Shown piece after piece: positions 12,082 through 23,005 of a DNA stretch of 64,000 nt (the first letter of the stretch is position 1; each line of letters starts with the position of its first letter). A program made the translations under genes and the position numbers. Origin of the DNA: Neoarius graeffei. Its lineage: Eukaryota; Chordata; Actinopteri; Siluriformes; Ariidae. The stretch lies in the NCBI RefSeq assembly GCF_027579695.1, contig NC_083575.1, positions 30,235,382 through 30,299,381 of the forward strand. Direction: 5' to 3'. A model generated the notes under the pieces. The model saw only the letters and a program-made list of their open reading frames with translations. It was not told the DNA's origin and ran no database searches.

Positions 12082-13137
12082 TATGGGTTTGGCCCCTGCA
12101 GAGTCCATCACTGAGCGGCTAGACAAGTCTGTTCAAGAGACACTCAATAACACCAGGGCTCCATCTACTAGAGCTTGCTATACACTCAGATGGAGGATCT
12201 TTTCAGATTGGTGTGCCGGCATGGATCTTGAGCCAGCAGCTTGCCCTCTGCCACATGTTTTACGCTTCTTGCAGTCCCATTTGGATCAAGGCAGGGCAGT
12301 CAATACAGTAAAGGTCTATGCTTCGGCCATTTCACCAGGGTGCAGTTAACAGACCCCTGGGTAGGCATCCTTTGATTGGCCAATTCTTGAAGGGAGCCCG
12401 CCGGTTGCGTCCAGGTCGCACCTTGCGGGCGCTGAGCTGGGATCTGCCCACAGTCTTAACATCGCTCACTGAAGCTCCATATGAGCCTATTTCAGATGCA
12501 GATTTATGATCTTTGTCCCTTAAGACTGCTTTTCTCTTGGCACTCTGCTCAGCAAAGGGTCAGAGAGCTGTGTGCTCTCTCCATTAGCGATGACTATCTA
12601 AGGTGGCAGGCAGGAGGCACTGGCGTGTCGCTTTGGCCAAATCCAGCTTTTCTGCCAAAGGTTCTTAATCAGCAGTCCATCAACCAGGTTCTGGAGGTGT
12701 CCCAATTCCAGCCTTCCTCTGCCTCGCAGGCAGAGCAGGACAAGTTGCTCACTTTGTGCCCAGTCAGGGCCTTGAGGGCTTATCTGGCCCGTACACAGTC
12801 CTTGAGGAAAACACACTTTCAACTTTTTGTCTGTTATGGGGCGGCGAAGCGTGGGCTGCTGCTTTCCAAACAGAGGCTGTCTCATTGGCTGGTGGAGGTT
12901 ATCTCCCATGCTTACAGGGCTCAGGGGATACCGGTCCCTTCGGGTACGAGGGCTCACTCTACCAGAAGTGTAGCTACATCTTGGGCTGCCCTTAGGGGTG
13001 TGGCAGCAGGCGATATCTGTGCAGCAGCTTCATGGGCTACGCCATGCACTTTTACCAGATTTTACAGGGTGGACATAACTCGCCCAGCTCCGGTCAGTGC
13101 CCGCATGTCCGTGACCGAGCGAGGTTCCAATGATTAA
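12082..13137 (+). pseudogene. DIRS tyrosine recombinase, frameshifted
   Basis: The integration enzyme of the element. The N-terminal core-binding domain (STRACYTLRWRIFSDWC) reads in one frame to 12349. A short middle part reads in a second frame (12318-12509). The catalytic domain is in a third (12481-13137). Conserved residues are visible: Arg in QQRVRELCALS, the HxxR box as HSTRS, and the nucleophile Tyr in TRFYRVD near the C-terminus. Two frame changes separate the parts, so this copy is probably inactive. The catalytic part alone is open for 218 codons. Confidence 0.85.
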
Positions 13138-13222
13138 TTCTGGGTTCCTCGCAACTCTTTTGGTATGTGTCATCCCTTTTTTTAGACAGTAGTGACGGTC
13201 AGAGCAAGGTTGAAACAGATCA

Positions 13223-13488
13223 TGAGTTACGAAGGTAACTATGGATCTGTGAGACCGAGGGATGACCGTCACTATCCTTGTCGCTCAGACCATCCAGAGG
13301 CACTCACTGAACCGGGAGCAATCTCTGCTATTTATAACGCGAGTCGTTCTGCTTCTGGAGGTCATGGACATGACTTTGTTGACATATGGTCTCGGTGATA
13401 GGCAGAATGAAGGTGATCATTCCTTTTTTTAGACCGTAGTGACGGTCATCCCTCGGTCTCACAGATCCATAGTTACCTTCATAACTCA
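13223..13488. repeat. DIRS internal complementary region and right terminus
   Basis: A 51-bp segment at 13223-13273 is the reverse complement of 13438-13488 with one or two mismatches. Between them lies the right inverted terminal repeat (13306-13448). This circle-junction arrangement is the hallmark of DIRS elements, which use it as the template to complete both ends during reverse transcription. Confidence 0.88.
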
Positions 13489-13795
13489 CGAGATATATAC
13501 AACCCCTGGCAAAAAGTATGGAATCACCAGTCTTGAATGAGCACTCATTCACACATTTTATTCTGTAGAACAAACTCCGATCACAAACATGATACAATAA
13601 TAAAGTCATTCCAAAGTGCACCTTCTTGGCCTTCAGAAACACTAAAAGAAATGAAGAAAAAGCATTGTGGAAGTCAGTAAATGTTACTTTTATAGACCAA
13701 GCACAGGGAAAAAAAATATGGAATCACTCAATTCTGAGGAAAAAAATATGGAATCATGAAAAACAGACAAACAAAAGAACATTCAAAACACATCA

Positions 13796-15215
13796 CTAGT
13801 ACTTAGTTGCACCACCTCTGGCTTTTATAACGGCTTGCAGTCTCTTAGGCATGGACTTGAATGACAAACAGTATTCTTCATCAATCTGGTGCCAACTCTC
13901 TTTGATTGCAGTTGCCAGATCAGCTTTGCAGGCCGGAGCCTTGTCGTGGACCATTTTTTTCAATTTCCACCACAAGTTTTCTATTGGGTTGAGATCTGGA
14001 CTATTTGCAGGCCATGACATTGACTGGATGTGTCTTTCACCAAGGAATGCTTTCACAGTTTTTGCTCTATGGCACGATGCATTGTCTCTCATCTCATCTC
14101 ATTATCTGTAGCCGCTTTATCCTGTTCTACAGGGTCGCAGGCAAGCTGGAGCCTATCCCAGCTGACTACGGGCGAAAGGCGGGGTACACCCTGGACAAGT
14201 CGCCAGGTCATCGCAGGGCTGACACATAGACACAGACAACCATTCACACTCACATTCACACCTACGGTCAATTTAGAGTCACCAGTTAACCTAACCTGCA
14301 TGTCTTTGGACTGTGGGGGAAACCGGAGCACCCGGAGGAAACCCACGCGGACACGGGGAGAACATGCAAACTCCACACAGAAAGGCCCTCGCCGGCCCCG
14401 GGGCTCGAACCCAGGACCTTCTTGCTGTGAGGCGACAGCGCTAACCACTACACCACCGTGCCGCCCCCCGATGCATTGTCATCTTGGAAAATTATTTCAT
14501 CACCCCCAAACATCTTTTCAATTGAAGGGATAAGAAAACTGTCCAAAATGTCAATGTAGACCTGTGCATTTATTGAAGAAGTAACCACAGCCATCTCCCC
14601 AGTGCCTTTGCCTGACATGCAGCCCCATATCATCAAGGATTGTGGAAATTTGGATGTTTTCTTCAGGCAGTCCTCTTCATAAATCTCACTGGAATGGCAC
14701 CAAACAAAAGTTCCAGCATCATCACCTTGTCCAATGCAGATTCATGATTCATCACTGAAGATAACTTTCATCCAGTCATCTACAGTCCATGATTGCTTCT
14801 CCTTAGCCCATTGTAGTCTTGTTCTTTTCTGTTTAGGTGTCAATGATGGTTTTCTTTTAGCTTTCCTATATGAAAATCCCATTTCCTTTAGGCGATTTCT
14901 CACGGTTCGGTCACATACTTGTACATTGACTCCAGCTTCCTCCCATTTATGCTTCATTTGTTTTGTTGTACTTTTTCGGTTTTCAAGACATATGGCCTTA
15001 AGTTTTTTGTCTTGACGCTTTGATGTCTTCCTTGATCTACCAGTACGCTTGGCTTTAAAAACCTTCCCATGCTGTTTGTACTTGGTCCATATCTTAGATA
15101 CAGCTGACTGTGAACAGCCCACATCTTTGGCAACCATGCGTGAAGAGTTACCTTCTTAAAGAAGTTTGACAATCCTCTCTTTTGTTTCAAGAGACATCTC
15201 TCTTGTTGGAGCCAT
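13796..15215 (-). pseudogene. Tc1 transposase split by a SINE
   Basis: The transposase starts MAPTREMSLETKERIVKLL at 15215, followed at once by a TAA stop. A helix-turn-helix region (VGCSQSAVSKIWTKYKQHG) and the DDE domain follow: first Asp in FSDES (about 14745), second Asp in DDNAS next to the SINE, then Glu in SPDLNPIEN with 34 residues between (DD34E). The SINE sits between codons of DNASCHRAK. The stop and the insertion disable it. It ends at TAG 13796-13798. Confidence 0.88.
14087..14468 (-). mobile_element. tRNA-derived SINE (DANA/Mermaid-like), copy a
   Basis: Full-length SINE in reverse orientation. The head, read on the minus strand, has RNA polymerase III A and B boxes (TGGTGTAGTGG and GGTTCGAGCCC). 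The tail is a GAGAT-rich repeat. It is bounded by CGATGCATTGTC (14075-14086 and 14469-14480), a 12-bp target-site duplication lying inside the Tc1 transposase. Frames seen across this SINE are not genes. Confidence 0.92.
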
Positions 15216-15782
15216 AATTCTTGCCAATCCACTTGGTCCAGCAGCCCTCCAAGGTGTGATAACTGCGCTGTTTCTAACTGCAGACTAACGAGCAGATCTA
15301 ATCTGAGGCAGGTGTCAATTTAGGGAAAGGAAATTGACTGGGTGAGTCCTTATTTTCTACCTGAAAATTGAGTGATTCCATATTTTTTTCCTCAGAATTG
15401 AGTGATTCCATATTTTTTCCCTGTGCTTGGTCTATAAAAGTAACATTTGCTGACTATCACAATGTATTTTCTTCGTTTATTTTAGTGTTTCTGAAGGCCA
15501 AGAAGTTGCACTTTGGAATGACTTTATTATTGTATCATGTTTGTGATCTCAGTTTGTTCTACAGAATAAAATGTCTGAATGAATGCTCATCCAAGACTGG
15601 TGATTCCATACTTTTTGCCAGAGGTCATATATATATAAACACAGGAATTTTCTCTCCTTCATTGAAAGCTATACTTGAAAGATTTCAAGTGACATCACAT
15701 CTCCCATGACAACATGCATTGGCCACATTTATGGTCAAGTTGTAGGCTTAATTCAGTAGAGAATCTTCGTTTTGATGTGAAG

Positions 15783-16510
15783 ATGGTCAATTTTTGTTCT
15801 GTTTTTGGATGCTCAAATCACTCTAACCAAGATAAAAAGTCATTTTGTAGCTTTCTAGCTAATATATAGATTTAGGCACTGCCTAAAAGCGGAGCTCCCA
15901 TCTATTTCTGGATTGTAGAATCTTCTTATATCATAGCCAGTCTCTTTTGCTTTATTTCTTTACTGGCTAGCACTGGCCACTAGGTGGTGTGTACGACTGG
16001 CAATTACTAACACTGGCCACGAGGTGGTGTGTATGACTGGTAATTACTAACACTGGCCACTAGGCAGTGTGTATGACTGGTAATTACTAACACTGACCAC
16101 GAGGCGGTGTGTATGACTGGTAATTACTAACACTGGCCACTAGGCGGTGTGTATGATTGGTAATTACGAACACTGGCCACTAGGCGGTCTGTATGACTGG
16201 TAATTACTAACACTGACCACTAGGCGGTGTGTATGACTGGTAATTACGAACACTGGCCACTAGGCGGTGTGTATGACTGGTGGTACACTGACAAACCACA
16301 AAAAATTGACTCGATGGGTTTACCATTTTTTCTTAGATATGGTGCTCCGCTGGAGCTCCGCTATTATTTATCATCAAGGAGACTGTACACATGAAATTTC
16401 AAAGAAAAGTCAAGAGCAGCAGTTCACCAACTTAAGTTGTAAAAACTGGATTCCGATGAAGCAAAGCAGAGTCTGCGCTGACCATTTTTTTCTCAGATTG
16501 ATTTTACTCT
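15783..16510 (+). pseudogene. THAP-domain relic, interrupted
   Basis: Reading from ATG 15783 gives MVNFCSVFGCSNHSNQDKKS, the zinc-binding start of a THAP DNA-binding domain (C-x4-C). After about 480 bp of unrelated sequence the expected continuation appears: CTHEISKKSQEQ near 16378, NWIPMKQSRVCADHF near 16446, including the second C-x2-H pair. The interruption contains the 40-bp tandem array and has GCGGAGCTCC-type inverted sequences at both edges, so it is probably an inserted element. THAP domains occur in P-element-like and other transposases as well as host proteins; here a transposon source is more likely. Confidence 0.65.
15971..16285. repeat. 40-bp tandem repeat, ~8 copies
   Basis: The unit contains CACTGGCCACTAGGCGGTGT followed by GTATGACTGGTAATTACTAA. 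Copies differ at a few bases (TAGGTGG, GAGGTGG, TAGGCAG, TAGGCGG). The core GGCCACTAGGTGG resembles the CTCF binding consensus. Confidence 0.93.
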
Positions 16511-16988
16511 ACATTCTTGTTTAGTTTAAATAATAAGTGAATTTTAGCTTGGATGGTGCAATTAAAACCCTAAAAAGCAAGCTACATATAAACATACAGC
16601 ACTGACTTTTTATTCCTTGTCTTACAAACTAAACAAAGTGTCCTCCAAACTAACCTCGTAACTATCTTCGTACCTAAGTTAGCCTTAAGTTAAAATATTT
16701 TTAAACTTTTAACTCACTAATGTTCTAAATGTTTTTATCTACATATATAGCATCTCCACTACAAGTGATTCTTCTAGTCAAGTGAATTCTTGTTTTAGTG
16801 GCATCATTGCTGCACAAATTCCTGACTCTTTGACTTGCTCGAGGAATCTTTGCTTCCTTTTCTTCTTTGTGGTTTATATAGGTAGCATCTGTTTCATTCA
16901 TTCATTCATTCATTCATTCATTTATCATTTATTTGTTTGTGAAAACCATCTTCATTACTGTACTTAGGACTTTGTTTATTAAAGTATG
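16511..16988. other. AT-rich gap with (ATTC)n
   Basis: No gene is recognised. A short (ATTC)n microsatellite lies near 16893-16920. Confidence 0.5.
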
Positions 16989-16990
16989 TA

Positions 16991-18589
16991 CAACCCCGAT
17001 TCCAAAAAAGTTGGGACAAAGTACAAATTGTAAATAAAAATGGAATGCAATGATGTGGAAGTTTCAAAATTCCATTTTATTCAGAATAGAACATAGATGA
17101 CATATCAAATGTTTAAACTGAGAAAATGTATCATTTAAAGAGAAAAATTAGGTGATTTTAAATTTCATGACAAGAACACATCTCAAAAAAGTTGGGACAA
17201 GGCCATGTTTACCACTGTGAGACATCCCCTTTTCTCTTTACAACAGTCTGTAAATGTCTGGGGACTGAGGAGACAAGTTGCTCAAGTTTAGGGATAGGAA
17301 TGTTAACCCATTCTTGTCTAATGTAGGATTCTAGTTGCTCAACTGACTTAGGTCCTTTTTGTCATATCTTCCGTTTTATGATGCGCCAAATGTTTTCTAT
17401 GGGTGAAAGATCTGGACTGCAGGCTGGCCAGTTCAGTACTCGGACCCTTCTTCTACGCAGCCATGATGCTGTAATTGATGCAGTATGTGGTTTGGCATTG
17501 TCATGTTGGAAAATGCAAGGTCTTCCCTGAAAGAGACGTCGTCTGGATGGGAGCATATGTTGCTCTAGAACCTGGATATACCTTTCAGCATTGATGGTGT
17601 CTTTCCAGATGTGTAAGCTGCCCATGCCACACACACTCATGCAACCCCATACCATCAGAGATGCAGGCTTCTGAACTGAGTGCTGATAACAACTTGGGTC
17701 GTCCTTCTCCTCTTTAGTCCGAATGACACGGCGTCCCTGATTTCCATGAAGAACTTCAAATTTTGATTCATCTGACCACAGAACAGTTTTCCACTTTGCC
17801 ACAGTCCATTTGAAATGAGCCTTAGCCCAGAGAAGACGTCTGCGCTTCTGGATCATGTTTAGATACGGCTTCTTCTTTGAACTATAGAGTTTTAGCTGGC
17901 AACGGCGATGGCACAGTGAATTGTGTTCACAGATAATGTTCTCTGGAAATATTCCTGAGCCCATTTTGTGATTTCCAATACAGAAGCATGCCTGTATGTG
18001 ATGCAGTGCCGTCTGAAGGCCCGAAGATCACAGGCACCCAGCATGGTTTTCTGGCCTTGACCCTTACGTACAGAGGTTCGTCCAGATTCTCTGAATCTTT
18101 TGATGATATTATGCACTATAGATGATATGTTCAAACTCTTTGCAATTTTACACTGTTGAACTCCTTTCTGATATTGCTCCATTATTTGTCGGCGCAGAAT
18201 TAGGGGGATTGGTGATCCTCTTCCCATCTTTACTTCTGAGAGCCACTGCCACTCCAAGATGCTCTTTTTATACCCAGTCATGTTAATGACCTATTGCCAA
18301 TTGACCTAATGAGTTGCAATTTGGTCCTCCAGCTGTTCCTTTTTTGTACCTTTAACTTTTCCAGCCTCTTATTGCCCCTGTCCCAACTTTTTTGAGATGT
18401 GTTGCTGTCATGAAATTTCAAATGAGCCAATATTTGGCATGAAATTTCATAATGTCTCACTTTCGACATTTGATATGTTGTCTATGTTCTATTGTGAATA
18501 CAATATCAGTTTTTGAGATTTGTAAATTATTGCATTCCGTTTTTATTTACAATTTGTACTTTGTCCCAACTTTTTTGGAATCGGAGTTG
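16991..18589 (-). mobile_element. Tc1-like element, CAACCCCGATTCC family, copy 1
   Basis: Flanked by TA at 16989-16990 and 18590-18591. The ends are inverted repeats of roughly 200 bp. Outer (CCGATTCCAAAAAAGTTGGG) and inner (CTCAAAAAAGTTGGGACA) copies of a direct repeat give the IR/DR layout used by Tc1 transposases. Two further copies are at 21253-25508 and 43951-46602. This one has no insertions. Confidence 0.94.
17209..18227 (-). pseudogene. Tc1 transposase, frameshifted
   Basis: Start MGRGSPIPLILRRQIMEQYQ at 18227, then paired helix-turn-helix DNA-binding motifs (IVHNIIKRFRESGR). After a frameshift near 17890-17965 comes the catalytic domain: WSDESKFE, FQHDNAKPH, SPDLSPIENIW. There are 34 residues between the second Asp and the Glu, so it is DD34E. 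A TGA at 17362-17364 replaces a CGA seen in the sister copies. Normal Tc1 transposases are about 340 residues; this copy would match that length without the two lesions. Confidence 0.92.
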
Positions 18590-18628
18590 TAGTATACCCA
18601 TATACACCCCTGTCTTCCAGAGTCTTTT

Positions 18629-20590
18629 AGATTAGATTAGATTAGATTAGATTAGATTAGATTAGATTAGATAAAACTTTATTGATCCCTTTGGGAGGAT
18701 TCCCTCAGGGAAATTAAGATTCCAGCAGCATCATTACAGATAAACAGAGAAAAGAAATAGAGAAAACTTCTAGATAAATTAAAATAAATTATTTACATAT
18801 ACAAATATAAAAAGAATAAGATATGGGGAAGGGGGGAGGGGGAAAGGGGGGGAGAAGGGGGGGAGAAGGGGGTGGTCGGCGGCAGGAGAAATATTGCACT
18901 TTATATTGCACATTACTGTGTATTGCACATTGTCTGGTATTGCTTATTGTTAGGCTAGGTTACTGCTCCTTCCCATCCTCTGTCCTCCTGTTACCCCTCC
19001 TCCCCCCCAGAGAGGAGTTGTACAGTCTGATGGCGTGAGGGACAAAGGAGTTTTTAAGTCGGTTTGTCCTGCACTTGGGAAGGAGCATTCTGTCACTGAA
19101 CAGGCTCCTCTTGTTGCTGATGATGGTGTGCAGAGGGTGACTGGCATCGTCCATGATGTTCAATAGTTTGTCCATAGACCTCTTCTCTGCCACCGTCACC
19201 AGAGAGTCCAGCTTCATGTCGGCCACAGAGCCGGCCCGCCTGATCAGTTTGTCCAGCCTGGATGTGTCCTTCTTGGATGTGCTGCCCCCCCAGCACACCA
19301 TGGTGTAAAACAGGACACTGGCGACCACAGACTGATAGAACATCCACAGGAGTTTCCTGCAGCTGTTAAAGGACCGCAGCCCCCTAAGAAAGTATAGCCT
19401 GCTCTATCCCTTCCTGTATAAGTGTTTGGTGTTGCAAGTCCAGTCCAGCTTGCTGTCCAGCCACAGCCCAAGGTACTTGTAGGAATCCACAGCCTCCACC
19501 TTGACTCCCTCGATCAGAACTGGTCGTGACCTTGGTCTGGACCTCCCAAAGTCAATGACCAGCTCCTTGGTCTTCGAGGTGTTGAGCTGCAGATGGTTCC
19601 TGTTGCACCACACAGCAAAGTCCCTCACCAGGCTCCTATACTCCTCCTCTCTGTCGTCACTGATACACCCAACGATGGCGGTGTCATCGGCAAACTTCTG
19701 AATGTGACACAGCTCCGAGTTGTAGCAGAAGTCTGCGGTGTACAGGGTGAAGAGAAAAGGGGCCAGCACCGTGCCCTGGGGTGCTCCGGTGCTGCTAATC
19801 ACAGTGTCAGATGTGATGTCCTTCAACCTGACATACTGCGGCCTGTCAGTGAGGTAGCTGGAGATCCAGGTGACCAGGCAGGGGTCCACTCACATCCTGT
19901 TCAGTTTGTCCTGAAGCAATAGGGGCTGAATGGTGTTGAAGGCACTCAAGAAGTCCAAGAAGAGGATCCTCACTGTGCCATTTGCCTTATCCAGATGCAA
20001 GTGGGCTCGGTGTAGCAGGTAGAGGATGGCATCTTCCACACCGACACCTGCCCAGTACGCAAACTGCAGACAGTCCTGGACGTGTTGTGCCTGGGGTCTG
20101 AGGAGGCTGAGGAAGAGCCGCTCCAAAGTCTTTATCAGATGTGAAGTGAGTGCCACCAGTCGGAAGTCGTTCAGCTCGCTGGGCCGATTTTTTTTTGGGA
20201 ACTGGAACGATACATGATGTCTTCCAGAGGGTGGGCACTCTCCCCAGCTGCAGGCTAAGGTTGAAGATGTGTTGGAGTGGTTCACCCAGTTCAGCAGCAC
20301 AGGTCTTCAGTAGTCAGGGACACACCTTGTCTGGGCCTGCTGCTTTCCTGGGGTGAAGCTTCCTCAGTTGACCTCTGACCTGGTCTGCAGTAATGCATGG
20401 AGGAGTCTGTGTTGAGGTGGGGAGGAGGGGGAGGAAGGGGCTGCTGTGATGACTGGAGGGAGGTGTGTTGAGGGAAGAAGGAGAGATGGCTGCAGTGAGG
20501 GAGAGGGTGGGGGGGGCGTGGGCTGGTTGAACTGATTGAAGAAGTCATTCAACTCATTCGCCCTCTCCACTGTCCCCTTTAGCATGTTCA
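18629..20590 (-). mobile_element. L2/Rex1-like LINE, 5'-truncated
   Basis: A non-LTR retrotransposon on the minus strand. The 3' end is a (TCTAA)n-type tail, seen as ATTAG repeats at 18629-18672, next to a TTTATTGATCCCTTTGGGAG segment common at ends of fish LINEs. The 5' end stops inside the RT-upstream linker near 20590. No endonuclease is present, as expected for truncated insertions. The motif FLSAFNT resembles the Rex1 RT region, but an L2/Maui assignment is equally possible. Confidence 0.82.
18960..20590 (-). pseudogene. LINE reverse transcriptase fragment
   Basis: From the N-terminal side (high coordinates): the linker ANELNDFFNQFNQP, RT motifs RLVALTSHLIKTLERL and FLDFLSAFNTIQP near 19950, then GAPQGTVLAPFLFTLY near 19760 and the catalytic KFADDTAIVGC near 19690. 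The thumb (SYKYLGLWLDSKLDW) and a C-terminal region (SVLFYTMVCWGG) follow. Stops and frame changes occur near 19890, 19404 and 20300. It is inactive. Confidence 0.85.
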
Positions 20591-21143
20591 ATATTTGATT
20601 CTCTTAATTGTTTGTCTTTTACTGTGCATCTAACATAGTTAGAAAGTTGTGTCATTAATGAAATTTAACTTTCTTCCTCACTTTCTTCAGTTGAGCTTTC
20701 TCTAAATCAGACTGCTTTTTTCGTTCCTTTATTTCTGAGGTGTTTTAGGCCTTATTATTGTTGCTCTGCAAGGGTAACAGTATGATTCTGTTTCCTGGTC
20801 CTCTTCCTCTGTATCTGACCTACACTCCTGTCTTTGCGGAGTAGAGGTCATTCAAAGTCTACCTGAAGGAATGAGGCTATTTAGCCAGGAGCTTCTAATC
20901 TCTCCATCTCCCTGATCTTCACTATCAGGTGCCTCATCATCTGTTTCAGCTTCTTTTTGAGAAGTTATAGGCCCTTCTTCTATTCTCAGAGTCTATTTCT
21001 GTGAGTAGTGATGCAGACATTTTCCTGAGGAAGTCATAGCCTTCTGCTAGATATGACAGCTTAGCATTCTTTATTAGAATGGGATGGGTGCATATTTCTG
21101 TGACTGATGGAGCTATTTCTTCTTCTTCTTCTTCTTCTTCTTC

Positions 21144-21176
<33 letters not shown>

Positions 21177-21250
21177 ATTGTGCATCCTAAACCATAAAGC
21201 ATGAAACATATAGACATGAAACATGTTAGGTACAGTAGATGACCATCATC
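20591..21250. other. unassigned sequence with (CTT)n(ATT)n
   Basis: No gene is recognised. Minus-strand translations are acidic and Ser/Glu-rich but broken. A compound (CTT)n(ATT)n microsatellite lies near 21117-21173. Confidence 0.45.
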
Positions 21251-21533
21251 TACAACCCCTATTCCAAAAAAGTTGGGACAAAGTACAAATTGTAAATAAA
21301 AACGGAATGCAATAATTTACAAACCTCAAAAACTGATATTGTATTCACAATAGAACATAGACAACATATCAAATGTCGAAAGTGAGACATTTTGAAATTT
21401 CATGCCAAATATTGGCTCATTTGAAATTTCATGACAGCAACATATCTCAAAAGAGTTGGGACAGGGGCAATAAGAGGCTGGAAAAGTTAAAGGTACAAAA
21501 AAGGAACAGCTGGAGGACCAAATTGCAACTCAT

Positions 21534-21906
21534 CTCATCTCATTATCTCTAGCCGCTTTATCCTGTTCTACAGGGTCGCAGGCAAGCTGGAGCCTATCCC
21601 AGCTGACTACGGGCGAAAGGCGGGGTACACCCTGGACAAGTCGCCAGGTCATCACAGGGCTGACACATAGACACAGACAACCATTCACACTCATATTCAC
21701 ACCTACGGTCAATTTAGAGTCACCAGTTAACCTAACCTGCATGTCTTTGGACTGTGGGGGAAACCGGAGCACCCGGAGGAAACCCACGCGGACACGGGGA
21801 GAACATGCAAACTCCGCACAGAAAGGCCCTCGCCGGCCACGGGGCTCGAACCCGGACCTTCTTGCTGTGAGGCGACAGCGCTAACCACTACACCACCGTG
21901 CCGCCC
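21534..21906 (-). mobile_element. tRNA-derived SINE, copy b
   Basis: Same SINE family as 14087-14468. Bounded by AAATTGCAACTCAT (21520-21533 and 21907-21920), a 14-bp target-site duplication within the Tc1 element. Confidence 0.93.
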
Positions 21907-22277
21907 AAATTGCAACTCATTAGGTCAATTGGCAATAGGTCATTAACATGACTGGGTATAAAAAGAGCATCTTGGAGTGGCAGCGGCTTTCAGAAGTAAA
22001 GATGTGAAGAGGATCACCAATCCCCCTAATTCTGCGCCGACAAATGCAGTGCGTTTACATGCACATCCAAATCGAGCTACTGTCGGTAATCGAGCTAAGG
22101 GTCCCAGCAGGGGTGCCAGAGAAATCCAATCCTACATGCACACAAGTTAATCGAGCTATTGTGTGAGGTACATTGTGCACCCGAGCCACAGGTGGCGCTA
22201 CACGCCCCATCGTGTTGGTACACTTCTGGTTGTCGTCATGAAGAAGAGCTATTCGAGAGTATAAACAAAGTTATCAG

Positions 22278-22366
22278 CAGTGTTGCCAGATATTGCTGAC
22301 GTTTTCCAGCCCAAAACGTTCAAATCCGCCAAAATGCACTTAAAACCGCCCAATCTGGCAACACTG
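22278..22366. mobile_element. 89-bp palindromic MITE-like insert
   Basis: CAGTGTTGCCAGAT at 22278 and ATCTGGCAACACTG at 22353-22366 form perfect 14-bp inverted ends. The middle can fold back partially. It may be a tiny MITE or a regulatory palindrome of the host element. Confidence 0.5.
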
Positions 22367-23005
22367 GCAATTCTGTGTTCACAAGTTCCGTGCTCAAGCT
22401 GTTAGGCTTGCTCTAACAGACTGTATGGCTACAAACTGTCCTGTGCAGACCACTGTTTTGTAAGACAACTTATTTTGCACAATTGTATATTTTTCTAACG
22501 TCCATTTTTTGCTTACAAAAAATATTTTTCTAAAGTCCATTTTTTGCTTACAATTTAACTTATGTCTTAATAAACACACAAAGTTCAATTGTTTTGTTTT
22601 TATTGACATTCTTCAGATGTTGGACATCTATATATACACACACACACAAATACAGTGACTTGTTTATGTACACAATTCACAGCTATGCAACAGCTGTACA
22701 GATGTATTTGGTGATACAGTAAGTGAGCTAAATTTTAACAGTGCAAACAATGCCACAAAAAGAAAAGATTCATGCCGTTGTCATGCCGACCGAGGCTGTT
22801 GTGTTTCCCACTTGTGGTCTCGTCACTCATCACTTCCGGAAGGGGCAGTGCTGAAGTAAGTAGCTCGAATACATAGCTCAATAGGGTATACATGCACTAA
22901 GTAGCTCGGCAGAAATCGCATAATCTAGGTCGTGTAGCGCAATTCCGAGAAATCAAGTTCGGTTCAATTTCAGCCGAATTAAGGTGTATACATGGCATTT
23001 TGAAC

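Larger units (their letters stand above)
6816..13492 (+). mobile_element. DIRS-type tyrosine-recombinase retrotransposon
   Basis: DIRS elements replicate by reverse transcription but integrate with a tyrosine recombinase and so make no target-site duplication. This copy has all expected parts: inverted terminal repeats of 143 bp (6816-6958 and 13306-13448), an internal complementary region at the right end (13223-13273 against 13438-13488), a leader, a gag-like ORF, an RT/RNase H ORF overlapping it in another frame, and a recombinase ORF. Lesions are few: one stop between RT and RNase H, and frame breaks in the recombinase. A 700-bp hAT element sits in the leader. A Tc1 element begins within a few bases of the right end. 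Confidence 0.92.
13500..15627 (-). mobile_element. Tc1-like element, family with CTGGCAAAAAGTATGG ends
   Basis: Long inverted repeats of about 250 bp begin CTGGCAAAAAGTATGGAATC near each end. TA dinucleotides flank it at 13498-13499 and 15628-15629. The internal repeat of the GAAAAAAATATGGAATCA motif gives the IR/DR layout of Tc1 elements. The transposase runs on the minus strand and is split by a SINE. The left end lies beside the end of the DIRS element. Confidence 0.9.

Noticed and set aside
15971..16285. CRISPR-like array
   Set aside because: The whole 40-bp unit repeats, with no unique spacers, and the genome is vertebrate.
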